Assembly (NCBI GenBank): GCA_029747015.1
Contig: JAKOGI010000007.1
Span: 191,001 to 255,000, forward strand
Reading direction: 5' to 3'
Source: Carnegiea gigantea
Lineage: Eukaryota > Streptophyta > Magnoliopsida > Caryophyllales > Cactaceae
DNA: 64,000 nt
In this document: in pieces, positions 49,301 through 60,295 of the stretch
Layout of the letters: each line of letters begins with the position of its first letter
How positions within the stretch are numbered: the first letter of the stretch is position 1
The notes under the pieces: model-generated
Database searches by the model: none
Told to the model about the DNA's origin: nothing
What the model saw: the letters and a program-made list of their open reading frames with translations, nothing else
Position numbers and translations under genes: made by a program

Positions 49301-51112
49301 TTGTTACCCTCTATTAGATTCCTTCTTGGAGTTATCAAATAAATTATCAAGGCCTCCGTATCGAATTCGGGTAACAAAGCCTTCTGGAACTGAAAACATC
49401 ACTTGAAGGATGCCATTGTCCAACATAGCCTGGAGTCGGAGTATCATGTTCCATTAATTCATCCGTTCATATCACGTTGTGTGCACAATTAGCTAAATTA
49501 GCTTAATTAGCTTACTTGTTTAGCGCTTACATTCACACGAACAGCAGCTTCAGATTGTGATCTTCCAATGCTGCACAGCTTTAACACCATCAAGTTAGAG
49601 ACACCGCCGCACAAACTAACTCCACACATCACACAGCTATCTTTCATCCTCGGGCACCCCAACAAATATAATTCAATATTTTCGGAAGAGGCAGTTTTGA
49701 ATTCCTCGTAGGAAAAGTATGATTATACAGTTTCGGTCATATAATTATTCAAAACAGTCATGCCTTGCAAGAATTAATTATGTGCCCACTACTCAGCAGA
49801 AAATTGCAAGTTTGAAGATGCTCTAGTTTGAGCATTTTCTATGTGAACTCTTTTTTAATTTTTTTAATTATTAGGAATTTGGTGTAAAAAGATTACCGTT
49901 ATTCGATCATCCCATTTTTTTTAATTTGAAAACATTGTAATATAATTTTAGATCAAAATAAGGCACTTACAGCAATTGGCAAATGACATGTTTTTTTAAA
50001 TGAAAATTACCTCACCATGTTTTTTTAAATGAAAAAATATTGGCGTCGAAAGATTTCCGTTATAGGAAGTGTCTTGTAGCAAAAGACATTTATAATTTTG
50101 TATTTTTAAATGAAAATTACCTTGCCGTGTTTTTTCAAGCAAGAAGATTTTATCCTCCTAGGAATATTACTAAAGACACAACAAAGTCAAATTTATCAAA
50201 AGCTCTTATAAAGCGAGATCTAGATAGTAGAACACATTAAGGACCTGCTAGATCTGTTAGATCAGAGGATTTGGGTCCAGATCCTATTACAGACCCCACA
50301 TTTCTGGATTGGTTTGGATCTAAGTCAAAGAAAGGGATATAAATTTGGATCCTAGTGGATCCGTCACATATGCAGTTCATTGCTGCCTTCCCTATTAATA
50401 TGCTCCCATTAACATATGTATATACTGAAAAAATCAAAAACTATTTTCTTTCTATTGAAGAAGAATGGTCTCTTATTTTATTTTATTTATCAATCAATTT
50501 TTACGATAAAAAAAATCACAAGAATCATCCGAGGTGTGAGAAAGCATGCAAGCAACAAGTAAGCTTAATTCAAATATTTTCGTTGGGATCGATTCCAGTT
50601 GGCGGTTTTGATTTTTAATTTGGCTTAGATCAACATGTGGTATTTTAAGCTGGCTAAGAAGTGGGAGCTGTTTGTTAGAATTTAGCGAATTTTTATGTTC
50701 TTTTTACATTGGTAGATGACTTAGGTGTGTATCTAGCAGTTGTTTGGATTAATGTGTTTATGACACTTTTATTATCTCAAATTGCACATGGCTAATAATA
50801 ATTAAAAAAAATGATAAATTACCGCAATTCTTATTAAAAAAAATATTGCAGTTCGCGAGGAGCAAACGACTCAAAATTAAAGGTCAAGATCAATTAGTTT
50901 TTAGTTGTGCTCTGTGTATGAATGTAGAGAATTCAACATCACAATAAGAACTTTTTTATTAAAAAAAAAAAACAAAAATTTTACCTGATTCCATCAGAAT
51001 TTGCAGCTAATAGTAATTGAAGTACAAATATGAGAAGAAATGGTAGCAGCCGCACCCCCTCGAGATTAGCAGTAAACTTGCCACCAGCCTTCATTTTAAT
51101 TCTGATTTCCAT
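46344..51112 (-). CDS. Rhamnogalacturonate lyase (PL4 family), 15 exons
   Basis: A secreted enzyme that cleaves the rhamnogalacturonan-I backbone of pectin by beta-elimination. Exons: 50985-51112, 49516-49570, 49308-49429, 49150-49209, 48922-49026, 48711-48830, 48486-48621, 48232-48402, 47970-48125, 47769-47875, 47605-47689, 47381-47522, 47039-47198, 46696-46936 and 46344-46586, giving 676 residues in phase throughout. The N-terminus has a signal-peptide-like core (LLPFLLIFVLQLLLAANS). Catalytic-domain text includes MLDNGILQVMFS..GFVTRI, FVMLRGSSGFYSYAVF and MFHSTHYAGEDL. A middle fibronectin-III-like domain follows (GYQFWTRADADGRF..YSLYAWAPGFIG), then a C-terminal carbohydrate-binding-like domain ending FSGIMYDYLRLE. 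Intron 1 is 1.4 kb. Confidence 0.95.
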
Positions 51113-52619
51113 GCTTGAGAATTGGCCAACCAAAAACAAAATTCTCGAGTTATAATGCACACATAGACTCAGATACATGCAACAAAGATTATTTTTTTAA
51201 AGTAAAAAGATACATTCAGACCCAAAAAAAGTAAAACGATATATCTTACCATTCTTAATTAATAAATTGTATTCCTGCATTTCATTCATTGACCCTAGCT
51301 AGTAGCTGCCCTCAACTGAGAGAGAATATGCATTAGTAGGAAAAACTGATCAATTTCATCTTTTGAGGACTGCATACTTAATTTACTTTTGACTACGAGA
51401 ATTGAGGTTGTGTGCATTACAATTATTCTAAATCCTACCTATTTTAGTGAGATTTATCGTAGTGAATGCATAGGTTTTTTCCCCCCTTCGTGTGTTCTTT
51501 TTTTGAAGGGGGGGGGGGGGGGAGTTAGTAAATGCATAGTTAAACAAATACAAAATTTTTACCATGTACTTAAATTCATTATTTTTTTTTGGCTTTCATT
51601 GTTGGTGGGTAGAATATTAGAATCACCTATTCAAAACCCTCAATATTTATTAATATTTAGGTCTCACTATCGAAAGCATGTAGAATTTAATGTAGTACTA
51701 GACTAGGTTACTTGTTAACGATCAGAGTTGGAATACTTACTTTAAATCTTGCAATGAATTCTATTACATGTAACACTCATAATAAAGCATTTTAGAATTA
51801 TTGACCTTGCTAATGAGCACAAATTAAACAGGAGATTCAAGAAGATAATTCTTCATTTTAGTCTGCATATTGATACTGACCCTAATCTATCTTAATATTT
51901 CCGCAACTAAAGGCAAGATTTGGACAAATATAAAGAAATAAATTTGTCATATAGAGAAATAAATTTGTCTCATTTGCTTGCGGTGAAAAAAAAAAAAATT
52001 TCCTATGTCAAAATATAAGAGTTAGACAAATCTAGGTAAATAAATTTCTTTTCTCCTTATTTTACCTGAATGTATTGTGAAATTTACTCTATATTTGAAT
52101 TGAGAATCATAAAAAAATACATTTTATTGGCTTTCTTTCTTTCCTTCCTCTCTTTTTTTTTTTTTTTTTAAAAAGAAGTTTGAACACCTTAAAGGTAATT
52201 AGTCTATTTGATTTTGCTTGATTTACCCATATTTATTGAAACTAATCTATTTGGTTTAGGTTTATTTTGCTATTTTAGTGTTGAATTTGTTTACTTGTGA
52301 TACTTATTGTAGATGTCATATGACCCTCAATTAATAAATTCATCCATCACTCTAAAAGCGTGCGTGTATATATATATACATATACATACATTGTGCTTTG
52401 TATGTTAAAACTGCTCATTTGATCCAAACCTGATAGGCTAATGTGATGGGGACTTAGCCCATTATTTTGTAAATAAGAACGCAAAATTTTCGAATTTGGG
52501 AATTGGAGTGAGGTAGCTTAAGAGGCCCAATCCCAAACGTAGAAGCCGACAGCGTTTGATATGGGCTTGGTTTCGGCTGAAAGAACATCAATTCAACGAT
52601 TTCAATCTTCCCTTCCATT
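51113..52619. other. Intergenic, 5' flank of the lyase gene
   Basis: AT-rich DNA with a G15 run (51508-51522), a poly-T run (52153-52169) and a TATATA repeat near 52369-52386. No gene recognised. Confidence 0.4.
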
Positions 52620-52671
52620 TTGCCAACTCCAACATCCACTGTTCCTGAGAATTCACAACCCAGAAGAGTAA

Positions 52672-53254
52672 TGCAAAGAGAAACGCAAAGGTGGATTCAG
52701 CTTCGCACTTCCAACCTTTTTCTTCGCTCTCGTCCCCAAGTGAAAGGTAAATTCTCTCTCAACAGTCAGTATTTATTAGGTGATGTCAAAAAGTCCGAAG
52801 AAAAAACTCTTGATTTTGCTTTTGAGATTGTTGATTCAATAGTCTTCCATTGTTATTATTTGTCGTCTAACTTCGTCCCTGCTGTTGGGTTACAATCTCT
52901 ACAATCTTTTTCTTTTTTTTTTAAATTTTATATAGGGAGGGTTTGAAGCTACTTTGCTGTTCCTGATTTTGAGAATAGCTAGGCAGACCATGTTATTATT
53001 TGTCTACATTGACGTTAGACGATCGATGTCATTGCAGAGTGAATGATCAAGTCCGTTTCAACTACTTTGTTTTGGCTTCGGCCTCTGCCTCAGTTGTATA
53101 CTTCCTATCCCCATCAATGTGGAATTCTTCTATCGCATTACTTGTTCAAAAGTATTGATTTTACTAATTTGAAAGTGTTGCATCCAGCTTCCCTAGGATA
53201 CATTCAACATGATAACGACGAGACTGAAATCATTGCAGCATTATTCGTTAATTG
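52672..53254 (+). pseudogene. Possible truncated gene with organelle-targeting-like exons
   Basis: Two short open stretches. One starts with ATG at 52672 (MQRETQRWIQLRTSNLFLRS) and reaches a good donor site at about 52748. The other starts with ATG at 53043 (MIKSVSTTLFWLRPLPQLYT) just after an acceptor-like CATTGCAG and ends at 53255. Both are rich in Arg, Ser and hydrophobics, like mitochondrial presequences of PPR-type proteins, but no repeat domain follows. It could be a small gene, a truncated PPR gene or non-coding. Confidence 0.25.
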
Positions 53255-53327
53255 ATTGGAGTATCGCTCCATCTATCTTGGTGTCAAAGGCTGGTTGGTG
53301 GCTGACAAATGGGATTCCTCGACAATT

Positions 53328-54842
53328 CTAGGTTGCCAAGGGCTGAGTGTTGGCCAAAGTGTTTCCAACATCAATGACAAAGCGGTATCTGACATCTCCT
53401 TTAGCAAGACGATCTAAGGCTGTGTTGACATAATCCATCGGAATCACTTCAATTTCTGCTGTTATCTCATGCTTTGCTGCAAAATCTAGCATCTCTTGTG
53501 TCTCCGTGATCCCTCCGATCCCACTCCCAGCTATCATCTTTCTCCCTGTGTACATCTCATGCATCATCACTAGTAGTCATCCATATTGCATCATCGAAGG
53601 AAAATGCTATATAGATTACCTGCAATCAGCGGGAAGACTGGAACTTCAAGAGGTGTTGCTGGGGCACCCAACATTATAAACTTTCCATGAGACTTGAGTA
53701 GGTCAATCAGCTTCACTATGGGATGAGCTGCTGACACCGTATCTATTATCCCATCCATGCTATTCCTTGCATCCTGGAGCACAGTAGGCATTCTTATTAG
53801 TTACTTAAACCACTCTTTAATCATATACAGGTTTTCATATGACCTTAGCTCGATTAATTGTGATGGATGTTTGTAAGAGCATTGAGATCGTTACTTGCAA
53901 TTGGTGAGGGTCATGGCTGTCTAGAAAAGAGTCCGCACCAATGCGTTGCAAAGCTTCGTTGCGTTTGGAAGGGGAAGTACTAACGACAGTGACCTTCAAC
54001 CCAAGGGCCTTGGCAAATTTGACGGCCAAGTGGCCAAGGCCGCCAAACCCAGCCACCCCAACATGAAAGGCTTGAGGGCGATTAAGCCCAAAATATTTGA
54101 GGGCGCTATACACAGTGATGCCAGCGCAAAGCAGGGGGGCAGCGGCATCAAGGGGGAGATTATCAGGGATTCTGACAACGTAATGGTGGTCAGCCACCAT
54201 TTCGTCAGAGTATCCCCCATAAGTGGTGGTTTCGTCGTAGTACTTGCCAGAATAGGTGAGGATCATGTCGGGGCAGTAGTTTTCGAGGTGGTTGGTGCAG
54301 GATTCACAGGTGCGGCAGGAGCCGATCATGCAGCCTACTCCCACACGGTCTCCTACTTTATATTTGGTGACCTGCGAGCCCACTTGAGTCACTACTCCCA
54401 CTACCTCATGCCTGATATGAGATATCGATCATCAAATGAATTAACCGTACCATTAGATTGGAATGGGTGGTTAGTAAATTAAGCTAATAAGTGAAGTGAA
54501 TTACTGACCCGGGAACAAGGGGATAAACAGAGAGGCCCCAGTGGTTGTGGAGGAAGTGAAGATCAGTGTGGCATATTCCGCAGTACATTACTTTAAACCT
54601 CACGTCCTCCTCTCCCGTTGCCCTGCGACACACATGTCAAACTGAAGGGTGTATATGCTTGTTGGGTTACATACACTGACACATGCATGCATACATGCTA
54701 ATGGTAATGGGGTTGGACAAGATTACCTTCTGGAGAAGCGGAAGGGAGAGAGAATTCCGGAGGAGTCTCTGGCAGCCCATCCAAAAGACTTGACTGGGTG
54801 GCGCTGTGCTGCTTCCTCTTCTCTCACTCCGCAATTCGACAT
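53328..54842 (-). CDS. Cinnamyl alcohol dehydrogenase-like (medium-chain, zinc), 5 exons
   Basis: An NADP(H)-dependent alcohol/aldehyde reductase of the plant CAD family, which reduces cinnamyl aldehydes for lignin and related phenolics (some members are annotated as mannitol dehydrogenase). Exons 54727-54842, 54509-54622, 53895-54411, 53620-53773 and 53328-53545; 372 residues. The start [20 protein letters not shown] runs slightly longer than typical members (about 360). Catalytic zinc ligands C56 (CGICHTD), H78 (GHE) and C172 ([10 protein letters not shown]). Structural zinc C109, C112, C115 and C123. The Rossmann motif [12 protein letters not shown] is followed by VVSTSPSKR, where Ser and Arg/Lys favour NADPH. 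A GA repeat (CT on plus, about 55059-55090) lies about 220 bases upstream. Confidence 0.95.
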
Positions 54843-55056
54843 CAGTGCAGTCTAAGAACAGAATGGATCACTGCAATGTAACCAGTAATATATATTCGTG
54901 TCTATCAACTTACAGGATTAATGATATGATCAATATGACAAGTATCCAACAGTAAGTAGTATGCAAGGGTAGCTATGCAGGAATTGGAGTAGGGTTAGGC
55001 TAAGCTACAAGTGATAGCTATTAATTAGCTAAGCTAAGCTGGCGCATTTCTCCGCT

Positions 55057-55058
<2 letters not shown>

Positions 55059-55090
<32 letters not shown>
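55059..55090. repeat. CT/GA microsatellite in the CAD promoter or leader
   Basis: About 15 CT units followed by TATATCTCTATA. Similar GA/CT runs sit at the 5' side of the phosphatase (35608-35634) and hydroxylase genes and in intron 1 of the RING gene. Confidence 0.85.
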
Positions 55091-55092
<2 letters not shown>

Positions 55093-55689
55093 CTCTATAC
55101 AACAGTAACGAAGCGTATTATACATCAGGTGGTGATGTGGGTTCATGATTAGAGTTAATTAATAAGGTCTTGTTTATTTTGGTCAAAGTGCATGCTTGTC
55201 TCATGGCTTACTGTTTTTTCTGGTACATAAGACCCAAATGGGAATTAAGTTTCAGTCCACTATTCTCAAATTGTCCTTCAAAATGCCTGTAACACCTCCA
55301 TTGGCTGATTGCCAGGGCCAGGGTATGTATTCCATTACTCTCAGATTGATGATTAATTAATGTTTATTACGTGGGTGCAATGATTTATTGGCATGCTGTG
55401 CTATATATAGCCTTTTTACCATAATTTGTCCTCATTTTAGTTCACGAGTGAGTAACTTTTTAATTTAGGACCTTAGGTACTGCAATGTTTTTAGCTATTT
55501 ATGTAGTACAAATACTAAAAAGTCCTTTAATTGCAAGGGCTCTTCAATAAGTAGACTTAAGGCTACAGCCTTCACATTTTCAACATCATTTCTAACCAAG
55601 GGAATATTTTAAGACAAAATATTAAGAAACACAGAATATTTACATAATTTGTTATTTTAATGCTTTAAAATGTTAGGGAAAAGTTTTAA

Positions 55690-56650
55690 TATTTATAAAC
55701 TCCAAATGTAAGGTGTATCGTTGAGTACTTGGAGTGTGGTCTGCAGAGAGTTGGGTTTCCAAGTACCAGAACTAACTAAAGCTTCTCAAGTTGGGCAAAA
55801 CTGAAGGAATAGAAAATAGAACTAAGCTCCTAAAATAACTAAAGGACTGCGAGTATGATTAAACCTGAGATAAACCAGCTGATCAAGTTAAACCCTCCCC
55901 TTCCCAAGTTATGCTAGTATTCGAGGTTGATCAGTTGCGTTATTGAGGCCACCCAAACCCTCTCTCAAGGGTCAATAGGTTAGTCTAGTTATTCTAACCA
56001 CCTATTTTCATGAAATTAGTTCAACTAAACTACTAGGTTGATAACCCTTGACCTAACTAGTGACGAGACTATTTTCATATCCCAATCCCAGCCATTCACT
56101 CTATCCACACTAGACAATCAACCTTACCTTTCAATATAAGTCAATTACCTCAAAACATGGATGAAAGCTCTTTCAAGCATTTCATCGAACACATGGTGGG
56201 CGTGAGAGAAAACCTTAAATTCTCGCATGAACAAGAGGGGCGAAGGTTTAACAACAGTCAATTGACTATCACAAGGCTAATTACAATCCAAATTATAACT
56301 ATAATCTATAAACATTACAAAAACATATGAACCAAAACATGAACATAAACATACAAAATAAAGAGAGGAAGAGAAGAGAAAACTTATGTTGATTGAATGA
56401 ACTTGAGAATTCACAAGTTTGAATCCAAACAACCAGAAAAAAATCCTAATGTAATTCTCCAATGGGATTTGTATTGTCTAATCATAATCTAAAAACTCCC
56501 AAAAAGTCGCTAAAGGAGAGCCCGGGGAGGTCCCGAACAAAAACGTCGAAGGAGGTTTAAATAGAAAATCGGGCGAGCGAGCGATAGGGGAGGGGCACGA
56601 CCGTGCCACGTGGCACGCCCCCACCATGCCACATGGCACAGTGGCGCGGT
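55690..56650 (-). mobile_element. LTR fragment of an Athila/Tat-like gypsy element, minus strand
   Basis: Read on the minus strand, this has the same order of landmarks as the LTR at 58867-60136: a GTGCCACGTGGCAC palindrome (56603-56616), a TATTTAAA box, text of the form CACGCC..CATG.(C/G)TTCGA(C/T)GAAATGC, CTTGAGAGAGGG, and a terminal CAAGTACTCAACGATACACC-like part. The two are diverged, so they are related families rather than the same element. It is probably a solo or truncated LTR, cut at 56651 where another LTR-like sequence starts. Confidence 0.6.
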
Positions 56651-58866
56651 GTAATACCCCAACTCCTAATGCCTGATTAGTCTAACCTAATTAGTCATGA
56701 ATTATTGATTAGCAGCGGAAGTCTTTTGGTTGGAGGCATTACCGCCGTTCCGTAATGGAACAAGACTAGCTGAACTAAGGGTACCGTTGGGTTTCCCATT
56801 TAATTGCCCGTCTCACGACAAAATTGAAATGACATAAACTCAAGCATTTACATAAGCTGTGATGTACCTGTAACTCAATACATGATTATAATTTACTAGT
56901 AATCTGTGATATTCAGAAGATTACACAACCCTTAGATATTGAAGATGCTAGCCTATGAATCACTGTGAGCTCTTGGCTAGCGCGACCCCAGCAAAAGAAT
57001 TAGAACCTTATTTCACTTCTTACTACGACTTGTCCGGAAGACTGTTTAATGAGCCCTTACCTAAAACAGAAAATACAAAAACATTGAAAATATGAGTCGA
57101 AACTCAGCACGCACATTCCCATGCAGTAAAATAAGCTTTGAGTTAAATCAGTTGGGCGCCCGTATTTCAAAACGTTTTGTTTGGCAAACAGGAGAGAAAG
57201 AATGTATGAGTAAAACTGATTTGCAGGTTATTATCTGGAAGTGGACCCCTGTTGACGTCTGTAGCGATTTTGAGATAGGTGCACACCTCTCAGGCCGATC
57301 GGAGAGCCTAAGTTGAAGCCGCGTGGGTAAATTGAGGGGCATAAGCTCTGATAATTGATAATTGGTGGGGCTACTTGATTATGTGACCAAACACTATATA
57401 AATTGATTCATTATATGATTATCGTTGTAATTTTGCATAGTTTGAGAAAACATGTGAGTTTCGAAGAGCACAGGCAATATACGTACCTGGTCTTTGAAAA
57501 TCTCTCTCCCCCTTACTGAAAATTGTTTGCCGGCAGCTTGAAGCGACTGATGTGGCCTCACTTCTGCTCCAAATACGTAATTTTTTTCCTTGATTAGTGA
57601 AAGATTAAGGAAACTTTATTAAATTTCTTGGTTTATTACATGATTTAAATTCTCTTGAATTCTCTTTCTATTATGTATACAACCATTATTCTTAATTCAA
57701 TTGGATTCCATTTTATTTTGTTTTTTTTCTTCTTCCTCTCATGGCTAATGATCTGTTAACATGTATAATAATAACGTAAGAGTATGATTTATTTTGAAGC
57801 TGTTGTTGCGATGCCTTTAACCATTGACATTGTTAATGTTATCATTATCGTTGTTACTATTATTATCATCGTTATTATTACTATTATTACGATTATGGCT
57901 ATCATTCCTCTTTTTAACTATTCATTGTTTGCGATATATTTTAAAGCGACTCAAACTTTATAAATTTGGGCTTACTTTCAAGTCGAGTTCTAATCATAAC
58001 ATTGTTTTTTAGCAAAATAAAATTATAAAGGTATATTCCTTAGTAACTTCGAATGCGCAATTACTCCTTCCTTCTCCATTACCCTCACTTGGGAAATAAA
58101 CTTTGCTATAATTTATACAAGAGTATACATACATGCTTATTTTTCCTTATTTCCATTCAATTATCAACAAGACTTGTTTAAACGCTAAACATCCCAATCA
58201 GAATTCAACCTCATCCAATGTCTAATCCATAATCACCATGCATGTCCCAATCACTAATTAATCAAAGTATGATCAAAATTTAGCACACGTACTAATGTTA
58301 TGTGTTTTTACGCATACCTCACTATTTAATCACCCGCTACCTCATTTAAACATTATTAATTTGATAAAATTAACTTAAATGTTATTCAAGTCCTAAACCC
58401 TAACCCTCCAATTTCAAAATCACATCTCACTCATCCAACATATTTTTGTTTTAATCTCACTCACATATACATTAGCATTCTACATCAACCTAACAATTTT
58501 AACCTCGCTTCTAAGCACAACTTTAATCACCAACTCATAATTAAAACACAACACACATCTCCCACCTATATAGTCCATAAATTTCCTCTAATTATTCATG
58601 AACCAAATCTAAATATCTCCAATTCAAACTAAAATTCAACCATAACATCCAAACCCTCACTCATCCCCTTTCTTCCCAATTCCTTCCAACAAACAACCCA
58701 ACCATCTAAGATATTTCAAGAAATTTACAAATAAACACTTATTGATAAACCTCTATTTTACACTCTTTTAGGCATAATTTTCACCTCTCATCTCAGCAGT
58801 TTCCGGTATATTTTCGAGAGTTTAGAGGTCGATTATTCATTATTTATCTCAAATCTACCTAAAAGT
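56651..58866. mobile_element. Probable LTR-retrotransposon-derived sequence
   Basis: Starts TGTAATACCCCAACTC, a start often seen in gypsy (Del/Tekay-type) LTRs, exactly where the reverse-oriented LTR stops. The rest is AT-rich with text such as TTTTCGAGAGTTTAGAGGTCG (58814-58834) typical near the 3' end of such LTRs. No coding region, no clear second end and no target duplication were found. The call rests on the start motif and context only. Confidence 0.35.
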
Positions 58867-60136
58867 TGTATTTTTGTATTTACAGGGGTTTAATTTGAAT
58901 AAATAAGCAAAAAGGACAATATTCAGCAGAAAGGAGCGCCAAGGAGGCGACTTTGAGTCACGAAAAAGCGTCACACGGAAGTCCCGGAGAATCGAACACA
59001 CGCGACAGGGCAAACCACGAAGACCCGACAACCCGAACCGGCTGCCACATGGCACGGCCTGACCGTGCCACGTGGCACGATCGTGCCACGTGGCCGGTTC
59101 AGCAAAATGGTCTGGGCGTTCTCCAGTATTTTGGCACTGTGTGGCCGTGCCTCGGGGCACGACCGTGCCACCCCCGTTCCGCGACGCGACTTAAATTTTC
59201 CTTCGGGGCTGTTTTGAGGGACATTCAGTTTTATGTTTCAGTTTCTTTTTATGTTTAGTTCTCTCTCAGAATTCTCTCTAGGCGATTCTTAGGTTTAACT
59301 TTAGTTTAATTTTTGTTCTTGAGAATTATTCTTGGATTGAAGATTATTTTCATTCAATTAATTCCAGGTTCTCGTTCTTATCTTTTCTCTCTCTTGTCTT
59401 CTTGTTTTAGAATTCAATTATCATGACACTTTGGTTGAATGTTGCGATTATTGCGTTTAGTATGATTGTAGGCTAAATCCTCAACTTAGGTTGGGATTAA
59501 TGCCGAGTATGTATGATTGAATTGTAAACTAGCCCAATTCTTGCTCCCCCTTTGTTTTGTAATTGCGAATTCTACTCTGCACGCCACATGCTCGACGAAA
59601 TGCTCGAAAGAGTATTCGTCCATTTTTATTGGGGTTTAGGGGAGCGTTGAGAGACGAAATCTTTACCTAGTGCGACTTAGTACACAATTAAGGTATTGAC
59701 ATAAAAATAGTCAAGCTTTAATTGGGATTTGAGATTGTAGATCTCGTAATCCTTCAACCTTTAGTCCTATGAAAATAGACGACTTGGGTTCTGGGATTAG
59801 TCTTCGACCCTTGAGAGAGGGAGGAGATGGACTAAATTGACAATCTATCCATTCGTATTACATTCATGGGAATGCTTGATTGGGTTAGTAATTAATTCGT
59901 CTGCGTATTCGTGTTATTAATTCCAACCTAGGTGCTTTTTATTCTGTTGGTTACTAAAACCCTGAGTTATCACTATCTCTCGTAATTTAGCTTCCAACCA
60001 CGACTTGATTGCCTAGCTTGAGTTAGTCCAATTAGTTCTAGTAGTTGAAGCCAAGTTCCCTGTGGATTCGACTCGTACTTGCCGGTTGCTAGCTACAGCT
60101 ACGCCGTGCACTTGCGGTTAAGTAAAACTGCTAACA
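58867..60136 (+). mobile_element. 5' LTR of an Athila/Tat-type gypsy element
   Basis: The right end is fixed by CTAACA at 60131-60136 just before the primer-binding site. The left end is estimated at the TG of TGTATTTTTG near 58867. It carries two palindromic GTGCCACGTGGC(AC) blocks (59065-59078 and 59083-59094) and further GCCAC(A/G)TGGC and CGACCGTGCC variants up to 59171. The 3' LTR is beyond the window, so length (about 1.27 kb) cannot be confirmed. Confidence 0.6.
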
Positions 60137-60142
60137 AGTTTT

Positions 60143-60160
60143 TGGCGCCGTTGTCGGGGA
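60143..60160 (+). promoter_or_regulatory. tRNA-Asp primer-binding site
   Basis: TGGCGCCGTTGTCGGGGA, one mismatch from the complement of the 3' end of cytosolic tRNA-Asp, the primer used by Athila/Tat-type elements. It starts six bases after the LTR end. Confidence 0.9.
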
Positions 60161-60295
60161 ACTTGCGCCTTTCAATATTAGAACTGATTAGCATACTCTA
60201 GACTAGGCTTTTTCTGTTTCTTTTTATCCCTTCTTGTTTCCCCCTCCCTCTATCGTGCTTGAAACTGTTTACGCCTTTGGTAGTGTTGGTTTTGT

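Noticed and set aside
53946..54482. 178-residue plus-strand frame
   Set aside because: Antisense shadow of CAD exon 3, whose minus-strand product is conserved.
58380..58410. Telomere-like AAACCCTAACCCT
   Set aside because: Only about two imperfect units, as expected by chance in such DNA; not a telomere repeat array.
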